Origin: an uncultured Verrucomicrobiota bacterium
GTDB taxonomy: Bacteria > Verrucomicrobiota > Verrucomicrobiia > Verrucomicrobiales > Verrucomicrobiaceae
Assembly (NCBI GenBank): GCA_903838675.1
Contig: CAILZI010000116.1
Location: 124,001-188,000 of the forward strand
Direction of reading: 5' to 3'
DNA length: 64,000 nucleotides
Shown here: positions 1 to 9,312 of the stretch, one piece after another
How positions within the stretch are numbered: position 1 is the first letter of the stretch
How the letters are laid out: each line of letters begins with the position of its first letter
Made by a program: the position numbers and the translations under genes
The notes under the pieces: model-generated
The model's database searches: none
The model's input: the letters and a program-made list of their open reading frames with translations, nothing else
Told to the model about the DNA's origin: nothing

Positions 1-1888
1 ACTGCTGGCCGCCGACGTTGCCTCCAAAAACGGGAACATTGCCTCCAAGACCTGACAGCAGCAATCCCGCTTCAAACTTGTGACCACTGCGTGTAATGAA
101 GACGCTGTCACGCGTGTCATGCACAAAGCTCGCATCAATCTTGCTTTGAACGTATGACCCGGCCTCTTGGGAGATGAGATTGGAAGCTCCGCTGGCAATG
201 CCGCTGATCTTGATGTCCTGAAGTGTGTAGGTGGTGTCAATGTACGAATGCTCGCCCAGCCGTTTGCGCAAACCGGACGATATGCCGATGTTGGTTTGAT
301 TGAAGAAGTTGGAGAGATAGTAGAGGTTGTGAAAGAACGCCTCAACTGTGAGAGACAGCTCGCGCCCCAGGAACCACGGCTCAGTCCAGCTGACGGTGAC
401 GTCACGACGCAGCGCACCCGCACGGATGTTGGTGTTGAAGCGCTGGCCCCCGCCTCGGAAATCCTTCCAGTCACTGATGTCAAAATTGGTCTGGGTCACC
501 TGGATGAATCCAGTGATGCTGTCGATGGAACTGAAGCCGGCGCCGAAGTTTACTGTGCCAGTGGACTGCTCAGCCACATTGATGTCCACATCCTTGTAGC
601 CGGGGGCGGTGGTGGGGGTGTTGCGCATGTCCACCGAGCTGAAGTAATTCAGGTTCTGCAGACGGCTTTTACCGGCCTCGATTTTCACGGTGTTGAGCTC
701 CTCGCCTGGAGCAAATGGCAGCTCGCGGCGGATGACTTCGTCCTTTGTAACCGAGTTTCCTGAAATGTTGACCTTGCTGATATAGGACTTGGTGCCTTCC
801 GTGATGTTGTAGGCCACAGCGACCTGTCCCGCACCGGTCTCCAAAATGCTGGTCTCCACACGCGCATCGGCGTATCCACGGGAGCCGTAGTAGTCCTGCA
901 CCATCTTTTCATCAGCCTTGATAAAGCTGCCGACATAGGGGAATCCGGGTTCAGTCTTGATGCCCTGCATGAGGACTTCATTGGTGAAAATGGTGTTGCC
1001 GGAGATCTTGACCGCCGAGACGTCATACTTGGCGCCTTCATTGATTACATACACAAGGTCCATCTGCTTGGAAGATACCGGCTCCTTGCGCACCTCGGTC
1101 ACTTTGGCATACACATAACCCTGATCCTGAAAGGCCTGCTCGATTTTTTTGACGTCCTCCTGCTGGTCCTGGTTGCTCAACTTGCCTTTTTTACCCCACA
1201 AGTTCCAGATGTGATGTTCCTGTGATTTGATCTTGCTGCGCAGCACGCGAGACTTGATGGCCGTGTTACCTTCGAAGCGGATGTCATGAATGATGCCACG
1301 CGCACCTTCATCGATTTTAAAAGTCACCGTGGAGAACCCCTCGCGGGCGGACGGGGTGATGTCGTAGCTTGCGATCACGTCCGCGAACCCCTTCTTTTCA
1401 TACACTTCCACAATCTTCTGCTGCGCAGCGGAAAGCTTGATGTCATCCACGGGGTCACCCACTTTGATCGAGATGTCCTTGCGCAGCTTGCTGTTGTCGA
1501 TTGCGGTGTTGCCAATGAAATTGATCTCGGCGATGCCGCCACGACCTACGATTTCCACAATGACTTTGACACCACCGGCCACGTCCACGGCGCGGATGTC
1601 CAGGTTCTCCACCGCTCCCGTGCTGTAGAGCGCACGGATGTCACGTTCCACCGATTCATTGCTGAACGGCTGTCCCACACGGGTGGACAGCTGGCTGCGA
1701 ATGCGGTTTTCATCCAGTTTCACCGCACCTTTCAGGACGATTTGCACGTCCTGAACCATTTTCTTTGACGCAGGTGCCGCCGGGAGGCCCGCTTGTGCTC
1801 GTGCCTGCTGCGTTGTGGCGATCAACAAAGTGATGGCCACTGCAGAAAAAATCGTCAGGCGAGACAGAGGGGAAGTTCCGTAATTCAT
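1..1888 (-). CDS. bamA: Outer membrane protein assembly factor BamA (3' end outside window)
   Basis: About 629 N-terminal residues are visible; the C-terminus lies beyond the left edge. The protein opens with a signal peptide (residues 1 to about 31, ending ATTQQARAQA) and continues with repeated POTRA-type modules, recognisable by recurring motifs such as EINFIGNTAI, DIRFEGNTAI, VKISGNTIF and VNISGNSVT. It then enters the Omp85 beta-barrel (GFSSIDSITGFIQVTQ, WTEPWFLG, FVHDTRD). This is the Omp85/BamA family, which folds and inserts beta-barrel proteins into the outer membrane. The start is the ATG at 1888, just before the hydrophobic leader. It is transcribed away from the EamA gene; the 247 bases between them hold no gene I can see. 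Confidence 0.95.
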   Translation of the reverse strand, partial: MNYGTSPLSRLTIFSAVAITLLIATTQQARAQAGLPAAPASKKMVQDVQIVLKGAVKLDENRIRSQLSTRVGQPFSNESVERDIRALYSTGAVENLDIRAVDVAGGVKVIVEIVGRGGIAEINFIGNTAIDNSKLRKDISIKVGDPVDDIKLSAAQQKIVEVYEKKGFADVIASYDITPSAREGFSTVTFKIDEGARGIIHDIRFEGNTAIKSRVLRSKIKSQEHHIWNLWGKKGKLSNQDQQEDVKKIEQAFQDQGYVYAKVTEVRKEPVSSKQMDLVYVINEGAKYDVSAVKISGNTIFTNEVLMQGIKTEPGFPYVGSFIKADEKMVQDYYGSRGYADARVETSILETGAGQVAVAYNITEGTKSYISKVNISGNSVTKDEVIRRELPFAPGEELNTVKIEAGKSRLQNLNYFSSVDMRNTPTTAPGYKDVDINVAEQSTGTVNFGAGFSSIDSITGFIQVTQTNFDISDWKDFRGGGQRFNTNIRAGALRRDVTVSWTEPWFLGRELSLTVEAFFHNLYYLSNFFNQTNIGISSGLRKRLGEHSYIDTTYTLQDIKISGIASGASNLISQEAGSYVQSKIDASFVHDTRDSVFITRSGHKFEAGLLLSGLGGNVPVFGGNVGGQQ

Positions 1889-2135
1889 AGGCAGTGCAGA
1901 TTAGGCAGACGGTATAAAGGCTGGGCGGCAGGGCACGCCCAAACTGGAGCATGACAAGCCTGCATTACTGCTTCCACACCGCTCTACGTCAAGGCGTAAG
2001 TTCTGTGTGGGTTCTTGCCATATTTTGCGAACAGACGACGAAAAATGGCAATTCTGTGGGTTTCGCTCCTGTTTGAGGAGGGCAAATTGGGTTTTTAGCA
2101 CTTAAAGAGATGTAGCAACAGTTTTGTCACCGAGC

Positions 2136-3017
2136 ATGACCCGTTCCAACCTGCGTAATTACATTCAGCTGCATCTAGTCGTGCTGGCCTGGGGGCTTAC
2201 AGCAATTTTGGGAAAACTCATCCTTTTGCCACCCGTGGATGTGGTGCTGTGGCGCACGGCGCTCGCAGTGCTGGGCTTTGCGGCGCTGGCCTGGTTCCTG
2301 GGGCATTCAATTTGGGTTTCTTACCGCAGAATTTTGGCAATGCTTGCCGTCGGGATTGTTCTAGGGTTGCACTGGATTTTATTCTTCTGGTCTGCACGGC
2401 TGGCCACCGCTTCAGTCTGTCTGGCGGCGATGCCCACCGCCATGCTGTGGTGCTCGTTGATTGAGCCGGTCATTGATGGTTCACGGCGCTGGCGGTTTGC
2501 CGAACTTCTCGTGGGCGCTGTCATGGTGGGGGCTGTGTGGATTATCTATCAGGTGGAATTTCGTTACTGGCTCGGCTTCTCCGTTGCCATCGCAGCCGCC
2601 GTAATGGCCGCCCTCTTTGCCACATTGAGCAAACAGCAGGTCGCCCGGGACACGCACTGGAGCGTCATAGGCTTTTATCAAATGAGTGGTGCATGCCTCT
2701 CCGCGTGTATTTCGCGCCCCTTCCTTGAAAGCGGACTCCGGCCTCGTCTGCCGGATGCCCCATCCGCGCTTTGGCTCGGTGTTCTTGCCCTGGTCTGCAC
2801 CGTGGCAGCCTACGCGGGTTTCATGGATGTTCTCCGCCGCGTAAGCGTCTTTACAGTGAACGTCGTTTATAACATGGAGCCGGTGTATGGCATTGTCCTC
2901 GCTGCCGTGGTGTTTGGGCAGGCCGAGTTCATGAGCGCTGGCTTTTATCTTGGCGCATCGGTCATCATCGCAGTCGTGCTGTCTTTGCCATGGATTCGTC
3001 ACTGGGTCGAAAGGTGA
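2136..3017 (+). CDS. EamA/DMT-superfamily transporter
   Basis: Polytopic inner-membrane protein of about 293 residues with roughly ten hydrophobic segments, the EamA (DMT) layout of two five-helix repeats. Typical pieces are VVLAWGLTAILGKL at the N-terminus and the second-repeat segment VYNMEPVYGIVLAAVVFGQ, which matches the usual xxEPxxxxxxxxxxxxE pattern. Such proteins export or import small metabolites; the substrate cannot be told from sequence. I chose ATG 2136; an in-frame TTG at 2124 would add four residues. The gene ends 46 bases before the proposed start of the AddA-like gene, so the two may be co-transcribed. Confidence 0.85.
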   Translation: MTRSNLRNYIQLHLVVLAWGLTAILGKLILLPPVDVVLWRTALAVLGFAALAWFLGHSIWVSYRRILAMLAVGIVLGLHWILFFWSARLATASVCLAAMPTAMLWCSLIEPVIDGSRRWRFAELLVGAVMVGAVWIIYQVEFRYWLGFSVAIAAAVMAALFATLSKQQVARDTHWSVIGFYQMSGACLSACISRPFLESGLRPRLPDAPSALWLGVLALVCTVAAYAGFMDVLRRVSVFTVNVVYNMEPVYGIVLAAVVFGQAEFMSAGFYLGASVIIAVVLSLPWIRHWVER

Positions 3018-3063
3018 GAGTGCTGGACAGGGTGCGCCGCGTGGGCTTGCATCGCAAAAACCT

Positions 3064-6000
3064 GTGAACCGCCTCCGTCACATCCTCGTCTCCGCCTCCG
3101 CAGGTTCTGGCAAAACCTACCAGCTGGTGCGGCGGCATCTGCATCTGCTCGCGCTCGGGCAGCCTCCAGAGCGCATCGCGGCGATGACTTTCACCCGCAA
3201 GGCGGCCGGAGAGTTTTTCCAGCGCATTCTTCAGCGGTTGTCCATGCTCTCGCAGCACGGTGAGCAGCCGGAGCAATACTTCGCGGGCATGGCACCGCTG
3301 CCGGCACAGTGGCCCGAGTTTGTCCTGCTCCTGCGCAAGGTCACACAGCGGCTCCATCGCCTCCGCCTAGGGACGATGGACAGTTTTTTCGCCAATATCA
3401 CCGCATGCTTTCCCCTTGAGCTCGGCCTGCCGCTCGGTGCCAGTGTGATGGCCGAAAATGAAGCGGCTCAGGCGCGGCGGGAGGCCCTGGATGCACTGCT
3501 GGAACGCATCCATTCCTCACGAGATGAGCACGCGGGCCGTGCGCTTCTGGAAGGTTTCAAGCAGGCGACCTTTGGCATCGAAGAGCGCAGCGCGGCGGGC
3601 AGCCTGGAATCCTGGATCAACGATCATCACGCCACCTGGCTCGACAGCGGGGATGGTTCACCTTGGGGCAGGCTGCCAGGACTGGAACTGGCAGACGCAG
3701 GTAATCTCACCACAGCGCTCAATGACCTGCGGGATCGTTTTGTACCACGCACCGATGAAGGCGCCCGGTTCTTCGAAGAATTGCTGGCCGAGGCTTCCGC
3801 CATGGAGCCTGGAGCTACCCTGCCGCCGAGGGTGAAGTATTTTTTGGAGAAAACGAGCGCCGTCTGGAAGGAGTTAAAGTCTGGCAAGGCGGAAATCGGC
3901 TGGGGGCGTGGAAGAAAATCAGAACTTGCCGGCGAAACGGCACGTGCCTGGGTGCGTGTGGCCGAGTCGATTCTTGACCATGAGCTGATCTGCCGTGCTC
4001 AGCGCACCCAGGGCATGGCGGCTCTCATGGCGCTCTATGAGGCTGAATACGCCCGACGCGTGCGTTCACGCGGTCGCCTGTCCTTTGCCGATGTGCAGCG
4101 ACTGCTGGCAGCAGCGACAGCAGATGGCGCGGAGTGGGCGGATGGTGAAAGCGGTGATCTCTGGTTCAGGCTCGACGGACGTTATGACCACTGGCTGTTT
4201 GATGAGTTTCAAGACACCAGCCGCGTGCAGTGGAATGTCGTGCGAGGGCTGGTGGATGAAGTGATGCAGGATGACTCCGGCAGGCGCAGCTTTTACGCCG
4301 TGGGAGATCCGAAACAGTCCATCTACCTCTGGCGGCAGGCCGAACCGGGCCTGTTTGACGATGTGCTGCACGAGTGGCCGCATCATGGCCAGGACGGTCT
4401 GGAACCCCAGACGCTCAGTCAGTCCTTTCGCAGTTCTCCGGCGGTGCTGGAGGCTGTGAATTCAGTTTTTGCAGATTCGGCGGGCATTGAAGCGGTGCTG
4501 CCGGGTTGCACCACGGGCTTTGCTTTTAGAAAGCACGTGCCTGCTGAGCGCAATCAGGGGCTCAGCGGTTACGCGGCGCTGCTGAGCGTGTCGAATGAAG
4601 AGGGGCAGCGCAATCCTTCCACCACACCTGCAGTAACGGCACTGCTGAACGAGATCCGCCCGCTGGAGCGTGGGCTGACCTGCGCAGTACTGGTTCGCGG
4701 CAACAAGAACGCCAATGACATTGCAGAAGAACTGCGGGCGACGACGGACATGGAAGTCGTGTGCGAATCGCAGATCCATCCGGCCACGGACAATGCGGTG
4801 ACGCTCGCCCTCCTTTCGCTTCTGCAACTGGCGGCACACCCTGGGGACACCCTGGCGCGGGAGCATCTCAAAATGACGCCTCTTTGGTCGCTGGTTGAAT
4901 TTCAGGGACAGGGCTGGTCGCTGACCTGTCATCAGGTGCGTGAATCTGTGTTTGAACGTGGCTTTGTCGGCTTTACGGAGGTCTGGACTCGGCAGGTGCG
5001 GGCACTGCTGCCGGAGATGGACGCCTTTCACGAACTGCGACTACGCCAGTTTGGTGAAATGGCGGCCGAATTTGATGCAGGTGGCTCACGCGACATTGAT
5101 GCCTTTCTGCAGCATGCTCGTGAGATGCCAACGCAGGTGCGGGGGGCCGCGAACGCGGTGCAGGTGATGACCGTTCACAAGGCCAAAGGCCTGGAGTTTG
5201 ATGTGGTCATTTTGCCAGATCTCAATGGCGATGCGATGGATAACGTGCGGCGGCGCTCGCTGATCGTGAACCGCGATGCGAAGGGCATTTCCTGGGTTTT
5301 GCAGGAGCCACCGCGTATTTTTGCACCCTTGCAGGCGGCTTTGGATGAAGAGCTGGAGGACTCAAAGCAGCGTTCGGGTTTTGAGTCGCTTTGCCGCCTT
5401 TATGTGGCCATGACCCGGGCCAAACGCGGACTGTACTTAATTGCAGAACCACCGCCGAAATCGAAAGAGCCCTCAATGAGGGAGGCGCAGTTTTTGCGCC
5501 GGATGCTGCGCGTTGCCGATGAAGCTGAAGCCTGCACGTCGTTTTTGATCGAGTGGCAGACGGGAGATGCTCAATGGTTTGACGCAGCGAAACGCGCCGC
5601 GCCCCGGTCGCCGGAAGCGGCGGTTGTCGCTCGTCCGTTAGGCGAGCTGCTGCGGGAGTTCCAGCCGCTGGCCAAGCGCGTGACGCCTTCGGGAGAAGAA
5701 GCCTTCCAAGTGAAGGGCAGCATGCTCTTCAGTGCTGGGCGTGAGCCAGGACGCAGGCTGGGAAACTTGGTCCATGAACTGCTGGCCCACGTGGAGTGGT
5801 GGGACGCTACGGAGAACCTGTCTGCACTCGAAGCGCGCTGGCAGGCGTCCGGACTGCTGCGCGGGGAGGAGATCGAGGAGACGGCGGTGGCGATGGTGCG
5901 CGGCGTCCTGCATTCAGCCGCGGCGCAGTTTGCCTTCGCCAAGCCTGCGGCGGAGGCGCGGGCCTGGAGGGAGCGGCCCTTTGACCTGATCCACGAGGGG

Positions 6001-6237
6001 AGCTGGATCAGCGGCGTGTTTGACCGGGTTGTGGTCCAGCCTGACTCCGTGCGGCTGATTGATTTCAAGACGGATGAAGCGGCCGACGAGGAGGCTTTGG
6101 CGGAAAAAGTGGCGGGTTATCGCCCCCAAATCATGCTGTACCGCCAGGCCTTGATACGGCTGACCGGCCTGAAAAGCGAGCAGATCGAATCTGCCCTGTT
6201 GTTTACCCGGAATTGCCGTCTGGTGGTCGTAAAGTGA
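3064..6237 (+). CDS. UvrD/RecB-family helicase with C-terminal nuclease domain (AddA-like)
   Basis: About 1057 residues from the GTG at 3064. An in-frame TTG at 2950 would overlap the transporter by 68 bases and add sequence unlike the family. SF1 helicase motifs appear in order: Walker A SASAGSGKT (residues about 9-17), Walker B with LFDEFQDTS, motif III VGDPKQSIYLWRQ, motif IV QSFRSS, motif V MTVHKAKGLEFD, and motif VI LYVAMTRAKRGLY. The C-terminal region has RLIDFKTDEA followed by a Q-x3-Y element, the PD-(D/E)XK nuclease core seen in AddA/RecB. AddA normally works with AddB in double-strand-break resection, but no addB lies beside it here; a partner elsewhere or a solo function are both possible. 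Confidence 0.88.
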   Translation: MNRLRHILVSASAGSGKTYQLVRRHLHLLALGQPPERIAAMTFTRKAAGEFFQRILQRLSMLSQHGEQPEQYFAGMAPLPAQWPEFVLLLRKVTQRLHRLRLGTMDSFFANITACFPLELGLPLGASVMAENEAAQARREALDALLERIHSSRDEHAGRALLEGFKQATFGIEERSAAGSLESWINDHHATWLDSGDGSPWGRLPGLELADAGNLTTALNDLRDRFVPRTDEGARFFEELLAEASAMEPGATLPPRVKYFLEKTSAVWKELKSGKAEIGWGRGRKSELAGETARAWVRVAESILDHELICRAQRTQGMAALMALYEAEYARRVRSRGRLSFADVQRLLAAATADGAEWADGESGDLWFRLDGRYDHWLFDEFQDTSRVQWNVVRGLVDEVMQDDSGRRSFYAVGDPKQSIYLWRQAEPGLFDDVLHEWPHHGQDGLEPQTLSQSFRSSPAVLEAVNSVFADSAGIEAVLPGCTTGFAFRKHVPAERNQGLSGYAALLSVSNEEGQRNPSTTPAVTALLNEIRPLERGLTCAVLVRGNKNANDIAEELRATTDMEVVCESQIHPATDNAVTLALLSLLQLAAHPGDTLAREHLKMTPLWSLVEFQGQGWSLTCHQVRESVFERGFVGFTEVWTRQVRALLPEMDAFHELRLRQFGEMAAEFDAGGSRDIDAFLQHAREMPTQVRGAANAVQVMTVHKAKGLEFDVVILPDLNGDAMDNVRRRSLIVNRDAKGISWVLQEPPRIFAPLQAALDEELEDSKQRSGFESLCRLYVAMTRAKRGLYLIAEPPPKSKEPSMREAQFLRRMLRVADEAEACTSFLIEWQTGDAQWFDAAKRAAPRSPEAAVVARPLGELLREFQPLAKRVTPSGEEAFQVKGSMLFSAGREPGRRLGNLVHELLAHVEWWDATENLSALEARWQASGLLRGEEIEETAVAMVRGVLHSAAAQFAFAKPAAEARAWRERPFDLIHEGSWISGVFDRVVVQPDSVRLIDFKTDEAADEEALAEKVAGYRPQIMLYRQALIRLTGLKSEQIESALLFTRNCRLVVVK

Positions 6238-6352
6238 CTTTTTTTGAATCCAAGCTGGCTTTGATGACGCAAAAACTTGTGTGACCGCAATAGCTCTGGC
6301 ATGGAATCCGCGCATCGTAGCCTTCTCGGCGCGATCTGCGCCCAAACCCCTC

Positions 6353-6919
6353 ATGAGCCAGCCAGAACTAAGCGAAGAAGACCTGCTCCAGCGTGCTGGA
6401 CGCGGGGATTCGCGTGCCTTCGACCAGCTCTATGACCGGATGGCGCCGCGGCTTTTTGGACTCCTGCGGCAGATGTTGCATGATGAGCGCGAAGCTGAAG
6501 ACGTCCTGCAGGATGGATTTGTTCTGCTTTGGGAACGTGCCTCGACCTTTGACCCCGACCGCAGCAAGGCGTTCACATGGGCAGTGATGTTGTTCCGGCA
6601 CAAGGCGATTGACCGCATGCGCATGCTGGGCCGACGCAACCGCCTGGTGGACAGCGCAGTGCTCGAACAGACCACCCTGGGTGAGCCCGCTCATGCTGGT
6701 GTAGACGAAGAGGTGCAGGCCGCCGAACGAGGCGTGGAGGTGCGTGAAGCGCTGAATGACCTGCCTAAAGAGCAGCGCCAATTGATTGAATTCGCCTTTC
6801 TAAAAGGACTGACTCATCACGTCATCGCCGAGTCGCTGGGAATGCCGCTCGGCACGGTGAAAACCAACATCCGCCGCGGGCTGCTGCGCCTGCGCGATCT
6901 TTTGAAAGGAGGCGCATGA
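6353..6919 (+). CDS. ECF-type RNA polymerase sigma factor
   Basis: 188 residues from ATG 6353; longer in-frame starts from 6281 give an unrelated leader. Region 2 is seen as EAEDVLQDGFVLLWERA followed by AFTWAVMLFRHKAIDRMR, and region 4 as LPKEQRQLIEFAFLKGLTHH with the helix-turn-helix ESLGMPLGTVKTNIRRGLLR. Region 3 is absent, as in extracytoplasmic-function sigma-70 proteins. The last four bases overlap the start of the downstream anti-sigma gene (ATGA), so the two are translationally coupled. The pair should sense a cell-envelope or redox signal. ECF factors often control their own promoter, but I do not see a convincing one upstream. Confidence 0.92.
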   Translation: MSQPELSEEDLLQRAGRGDSRAFDQLYDRMAPRLFGLLRQMLHDEREAEDVLQDGFVLLWERASTFDPDRSKAFTWAVMLFRHKAIDRMRMLGRRNRLVDSAVLEQTTLGEPAHAGVDEEVQAAERGVEVREALNDLPKEQRQLIEFAFLKGLTHHVIAESLGMPLGTVKTNIRRGLLRLRDLLKGGA

Positions 6920-7836
6920 TGGACGAGGAACGATTCGAAGAACTGGCCGCCATGAATGCGCTCGGTATGCTGGAGAACGACGAGAAGCGTGCTCTGGACG
7001 GTGCCATTGCGCGCGATAAAGAGGTGCGTTCTCTCACCCTCGAACTGGAGCAGGTTACAGCAGAGCTGGCCTATCTCATCCAACCGGTGGAACCGCCTGC
7101 GAACATGAAGAAGCGCATTCGTGCCAAGATGCGCGCCCGCGGTGTCAAGGGGGGCGGCGTTTCTCGTGGCGTCATCATTGGCGGTACCGGTTGGGCTCTC
7201 GCTGCGGCCTTTGCAGTGGCATCGGTGTGGCTGTGGCAGGAACGTGCCGGCATGACCATGCAGCTTGCAGCAGCATCCCGTGCCATTGCCCCGGTGCACA
7301 ACCCGGCCGCTCCCGTGGTGGATGATGGCAAGACGCGCACGCTGGAGGAAGAACTTAAAAAACGGCGCGATGAATTCGAGGCCCAGAAGCAGGCCCTTGT
7401 GAAAGAGATTGAATCTCTGCATAAGCAAGAGACGGATGCCAAGGCTCAATCCGCCAAGCTCACCGCCGAAGTGGCGGCACTGAAACAGCAGGAGCAGCAG
7501 TCGCAGTTGCAGATCGCCACTCTTCAGAGCAAGGTCTGGGAATACCGCCGCAGCGAGATGCTCGTGGTCTGGGACCAGAAACGCAGCCAGGGCGTCGTGG
7601 TGCTCGACAAGATGCCCAAGGTGCAGTCTGACCAAGATTACCAGCTCTGGGTCGTGGATCCGAACAAGCCCGACCCGGTGAGCGCGGGTGTTGTGACCGT
7701 CGATTCCAAAGGCTCCGTGAAGGCCAGCTTCAAGCCTGTTGAAGCTGTGTCCGGGGAGGCCAAATTTGCCCTCAGCATTGAGAAAAAAGGCGGCGTGCCG
7801 AAGAGTGAAGGCCAGTTGTTGATGGTTGGACCCTGA
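6916..7836 (+). CDS. Anti-sigma factor, RskA-type, membrane-anchored
   Basis: 306 residues. The N-terminal 75 residues (FEELAAMNALGMLENDEKRA and following) match the cytoplasmic anti-sigma domain of RskA-like proteins. A single membrane segment lies at about residues 86-108 (VIIGGTGWALAAAFAVASVW). Then comes a charged coiled coil (about 135-200, rich in K, E and Q) and an outer RskA domain (YRRSEMLVVWDQ ... DYQLWVVDP). It should hold the preceding ECF sigma factor at the membrane until a periplasmic signal releases it. The long coiled coil between membrane and sensor is larger than in most RskA proteins. No zinc-binding HxxxCxxC motif is present, so it is not a ZAS-type anti-sigma. Confidence 0.88.
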   Translation: MMDEERFEELAAMNALGMLENDEKRALDGAIARDKEVRSLTLELEQVTAELAYLIQPVEPPANMKKRIRAKMRARGVKGGGVSRGVIIGGTGWALAAAFAVASVWLWQERAGMTMQLAAASRAIAPVHNPAAPVVDDGKTRTLEEELKKRRDEFEAQKQALVKEIESLHKQETDAKAQSAKLTAEVAALKQQEQQSQLQIATLQSKVWEYRRSEMLVVWDQKRSQGVVVLDKMPKVQSDQDYQLWVVDPNKPDPVSAGVVTVDSKGSVKASFKPVEAVSGEAKFALSIEKKGGVPKSEGQLLMVGP

Positions 7837-7914
7837 TCCAGATCCGGCATTTCTGTCGTTCTGTCGGTGTTATCCTCCCTGTGCCGCAGCAGGTTTTATC
7901 GGTCATTGCAAAGC

Positions 7915-9312
7915 TCAACCATTCCAGCCGCCACCCATGGCCTTGTAGATGCTCACCCAGGCCGTGGCGACACGGGTGCGGCTGACAACAATGTCATTCT
8001 GGGCGCCGAGAGCGACGCGTTCCGCATCCAGCACCGTGAGGAAATCAGCAATGCCATCCTGGTAGCGTTTCCGGGCCAGAGTGGCGGCTTCGCGAGCTGA
8101 GGCAGCGGAGGCTTCGAGATGATGCAGACGTACACGTTCACGGTCGTAAACCGTGAGGGCGTTTTCGGTCTCCTCCAGTGCGAGAAGCACCGTCTGCTCA
8201 TACCGGGCGAGGGCGGCATCGGCGCGACGTCCAGCGGCCGCAATCTGCTGGCGTACACGGCCAAGATTGAAGGCCGCCCAGGTAATGCGTGGGCCAAAGG
8301 TGAATCCATCAGCATTGGGCCGGTTCGCAAAGTAGGACAGAGTGGACGCCTCAAGGTCGACGCGGCCGCTGAAAGTCACCCGTGGGAACAAATCCGCGAC
8401 TGCCACGCCAACACGGGCGGTTTCGGCAGCCAAGCTATTTTCGGCGACACGAATGTCAGGCCGGCGGCGCAGCAGTTCTGCAGGTTTGACAATGCCGATC
8501 TGGGACGGCACGGCGGGCTGCTTCTTGGTGATTTGCAGCCGGGCGCGGAGTTCGGAGGGATTTTGTCCGCACAAGACCGCGATGCGATGGATGGACTTGG
8601 CGATGTTCTCCTCATAGGTGGGGAGTTGCGCCATCGTGGCATTCCACAGAGCATTGGCCCGGGCGACGTCGAGCTGCGTGCCGCGTCCGCCCTTGAGTGA
8701 GGCCTCGGCGATGTGCAAAGCATCAAGCTGATTGCCGGCGTTTTCTCTCGCCACGGTAAGCTGGGCCTGGGAGCCCCGCAGTTCCATGTAGTTGGTGGCG
8801 ATCTCGGACTGCAGCGAAATCAACAGGTCATGCAGATTGGCATCCACCGCGCTCGATGTGGCCTTGGCGGCTTTGACGGAGTTACGGACGCGCCCAAAAA
8901 AATCCAGCTCCCAGTCAGCGTCAAATCCGGTGCGGTACAGCTCGTAATCGCGGGTGCGCAGACCCGAAAAGGAGGTGGAGCCGTTGCGGACGTTGTCGTA
9001 GGCCGAGCCGAATGTGACGGTGGGAGCGAGATTGAAGCGCGACTCACGCCACAAGGCTCGGGCTTCAAGGAGGCGCGAGCGTCCGGCGCTGAGATCTTTG
9101 TTCTGCGCATCGCCGAGGGCCACCAGTTCGTTCAGCGTGCTGTCATTGAGTTTGCGCCACCAGGCGGCATCCACTTCTGCGGCATGTTGCTCCATCTTGC
9201 CCCGCGAGGCAAAGTCAGCAGGCATCTTGGGTTGAGGTTTGACAAACTTCGGCCCCACATTGCAGCTGGAAACCACGCAGATGATGAGCAAAAAAGGTTT
9301 AATGGGCTTCAT
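7915..9312 (-). CDS. RND efflux outer-membrane factor, NodT/OprM-like lipoprotein
   Basis: 465 residues from ATG 9312. The start is set by a lipoprotein signal peptide (MKPIKPFLLIICVVSSC; lipobox Cys at about residue 17). Two TolC-type repeats are visible, including ATNYMELRGSQAQLTVARENAG, LLRRRPDIRVAENSLAAE and YQDGIADFLTVLDAER, the last a hallmark of NodT-family proteins. It forms the trimeric channel across the outer membrane and periplasm. It is the third gene of the minus-strand efflux operon, and its start overlaps the pump gene by 14 bases. It converges with the anti-sigma gene across 78 bases with no clear terminator. Confidence 0.93.
   Translation of the reverse strand: MKPIKPFLLIICVVSSCNVGPKFVKPQPKMPADFASRGKMEQHAAEVDAAWWRKLNDSTLNELVALGDAQNKDLSAGRSRLLEARALWRESRFNLAPTVTFGSAYDNVRNGSTSFSGLRTRDYELYRTGFDADWELDFFGRVRNSVKAAKATSSAVDANLHDLLISLQSEIATNYMELRGSQAQLTVARENAGNQLDALHIAEASLKGGRGTQLDVARANALWNATMAQLPTYEENIAKSIHRIAVLCGQNPSELRARLQITKKQPAVPSQIGIVKPAELLRRRPDIRVAENSLAAETARVGVAVADLFPRVTFSGRVDLEASTLSYFANRPNADGFTFGPRITWAAFNLGRVRQQIAAAGRRADAALARYEQTVLLALEETENALTVYDRERVRLHHLEASAASAREAATLARKRYQDGIADFLTVLDAERVALGAQNDIVVSRTRVATAWVSIYKAMGGGWNG

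Noticed and set aside
2950..3063. Longer start for the AddA-like protein
   Set aside because: It would overlap the transporter by 68 bases and the added residues do not resemble the family; GTG 3064 sits just before the conserved N-terminus.
6238..6352. ECF-type promoter near GGAATCC at about 6303
   Set aside because: The -35-like element has no matching -10 at proper spacing, so I did not list it.
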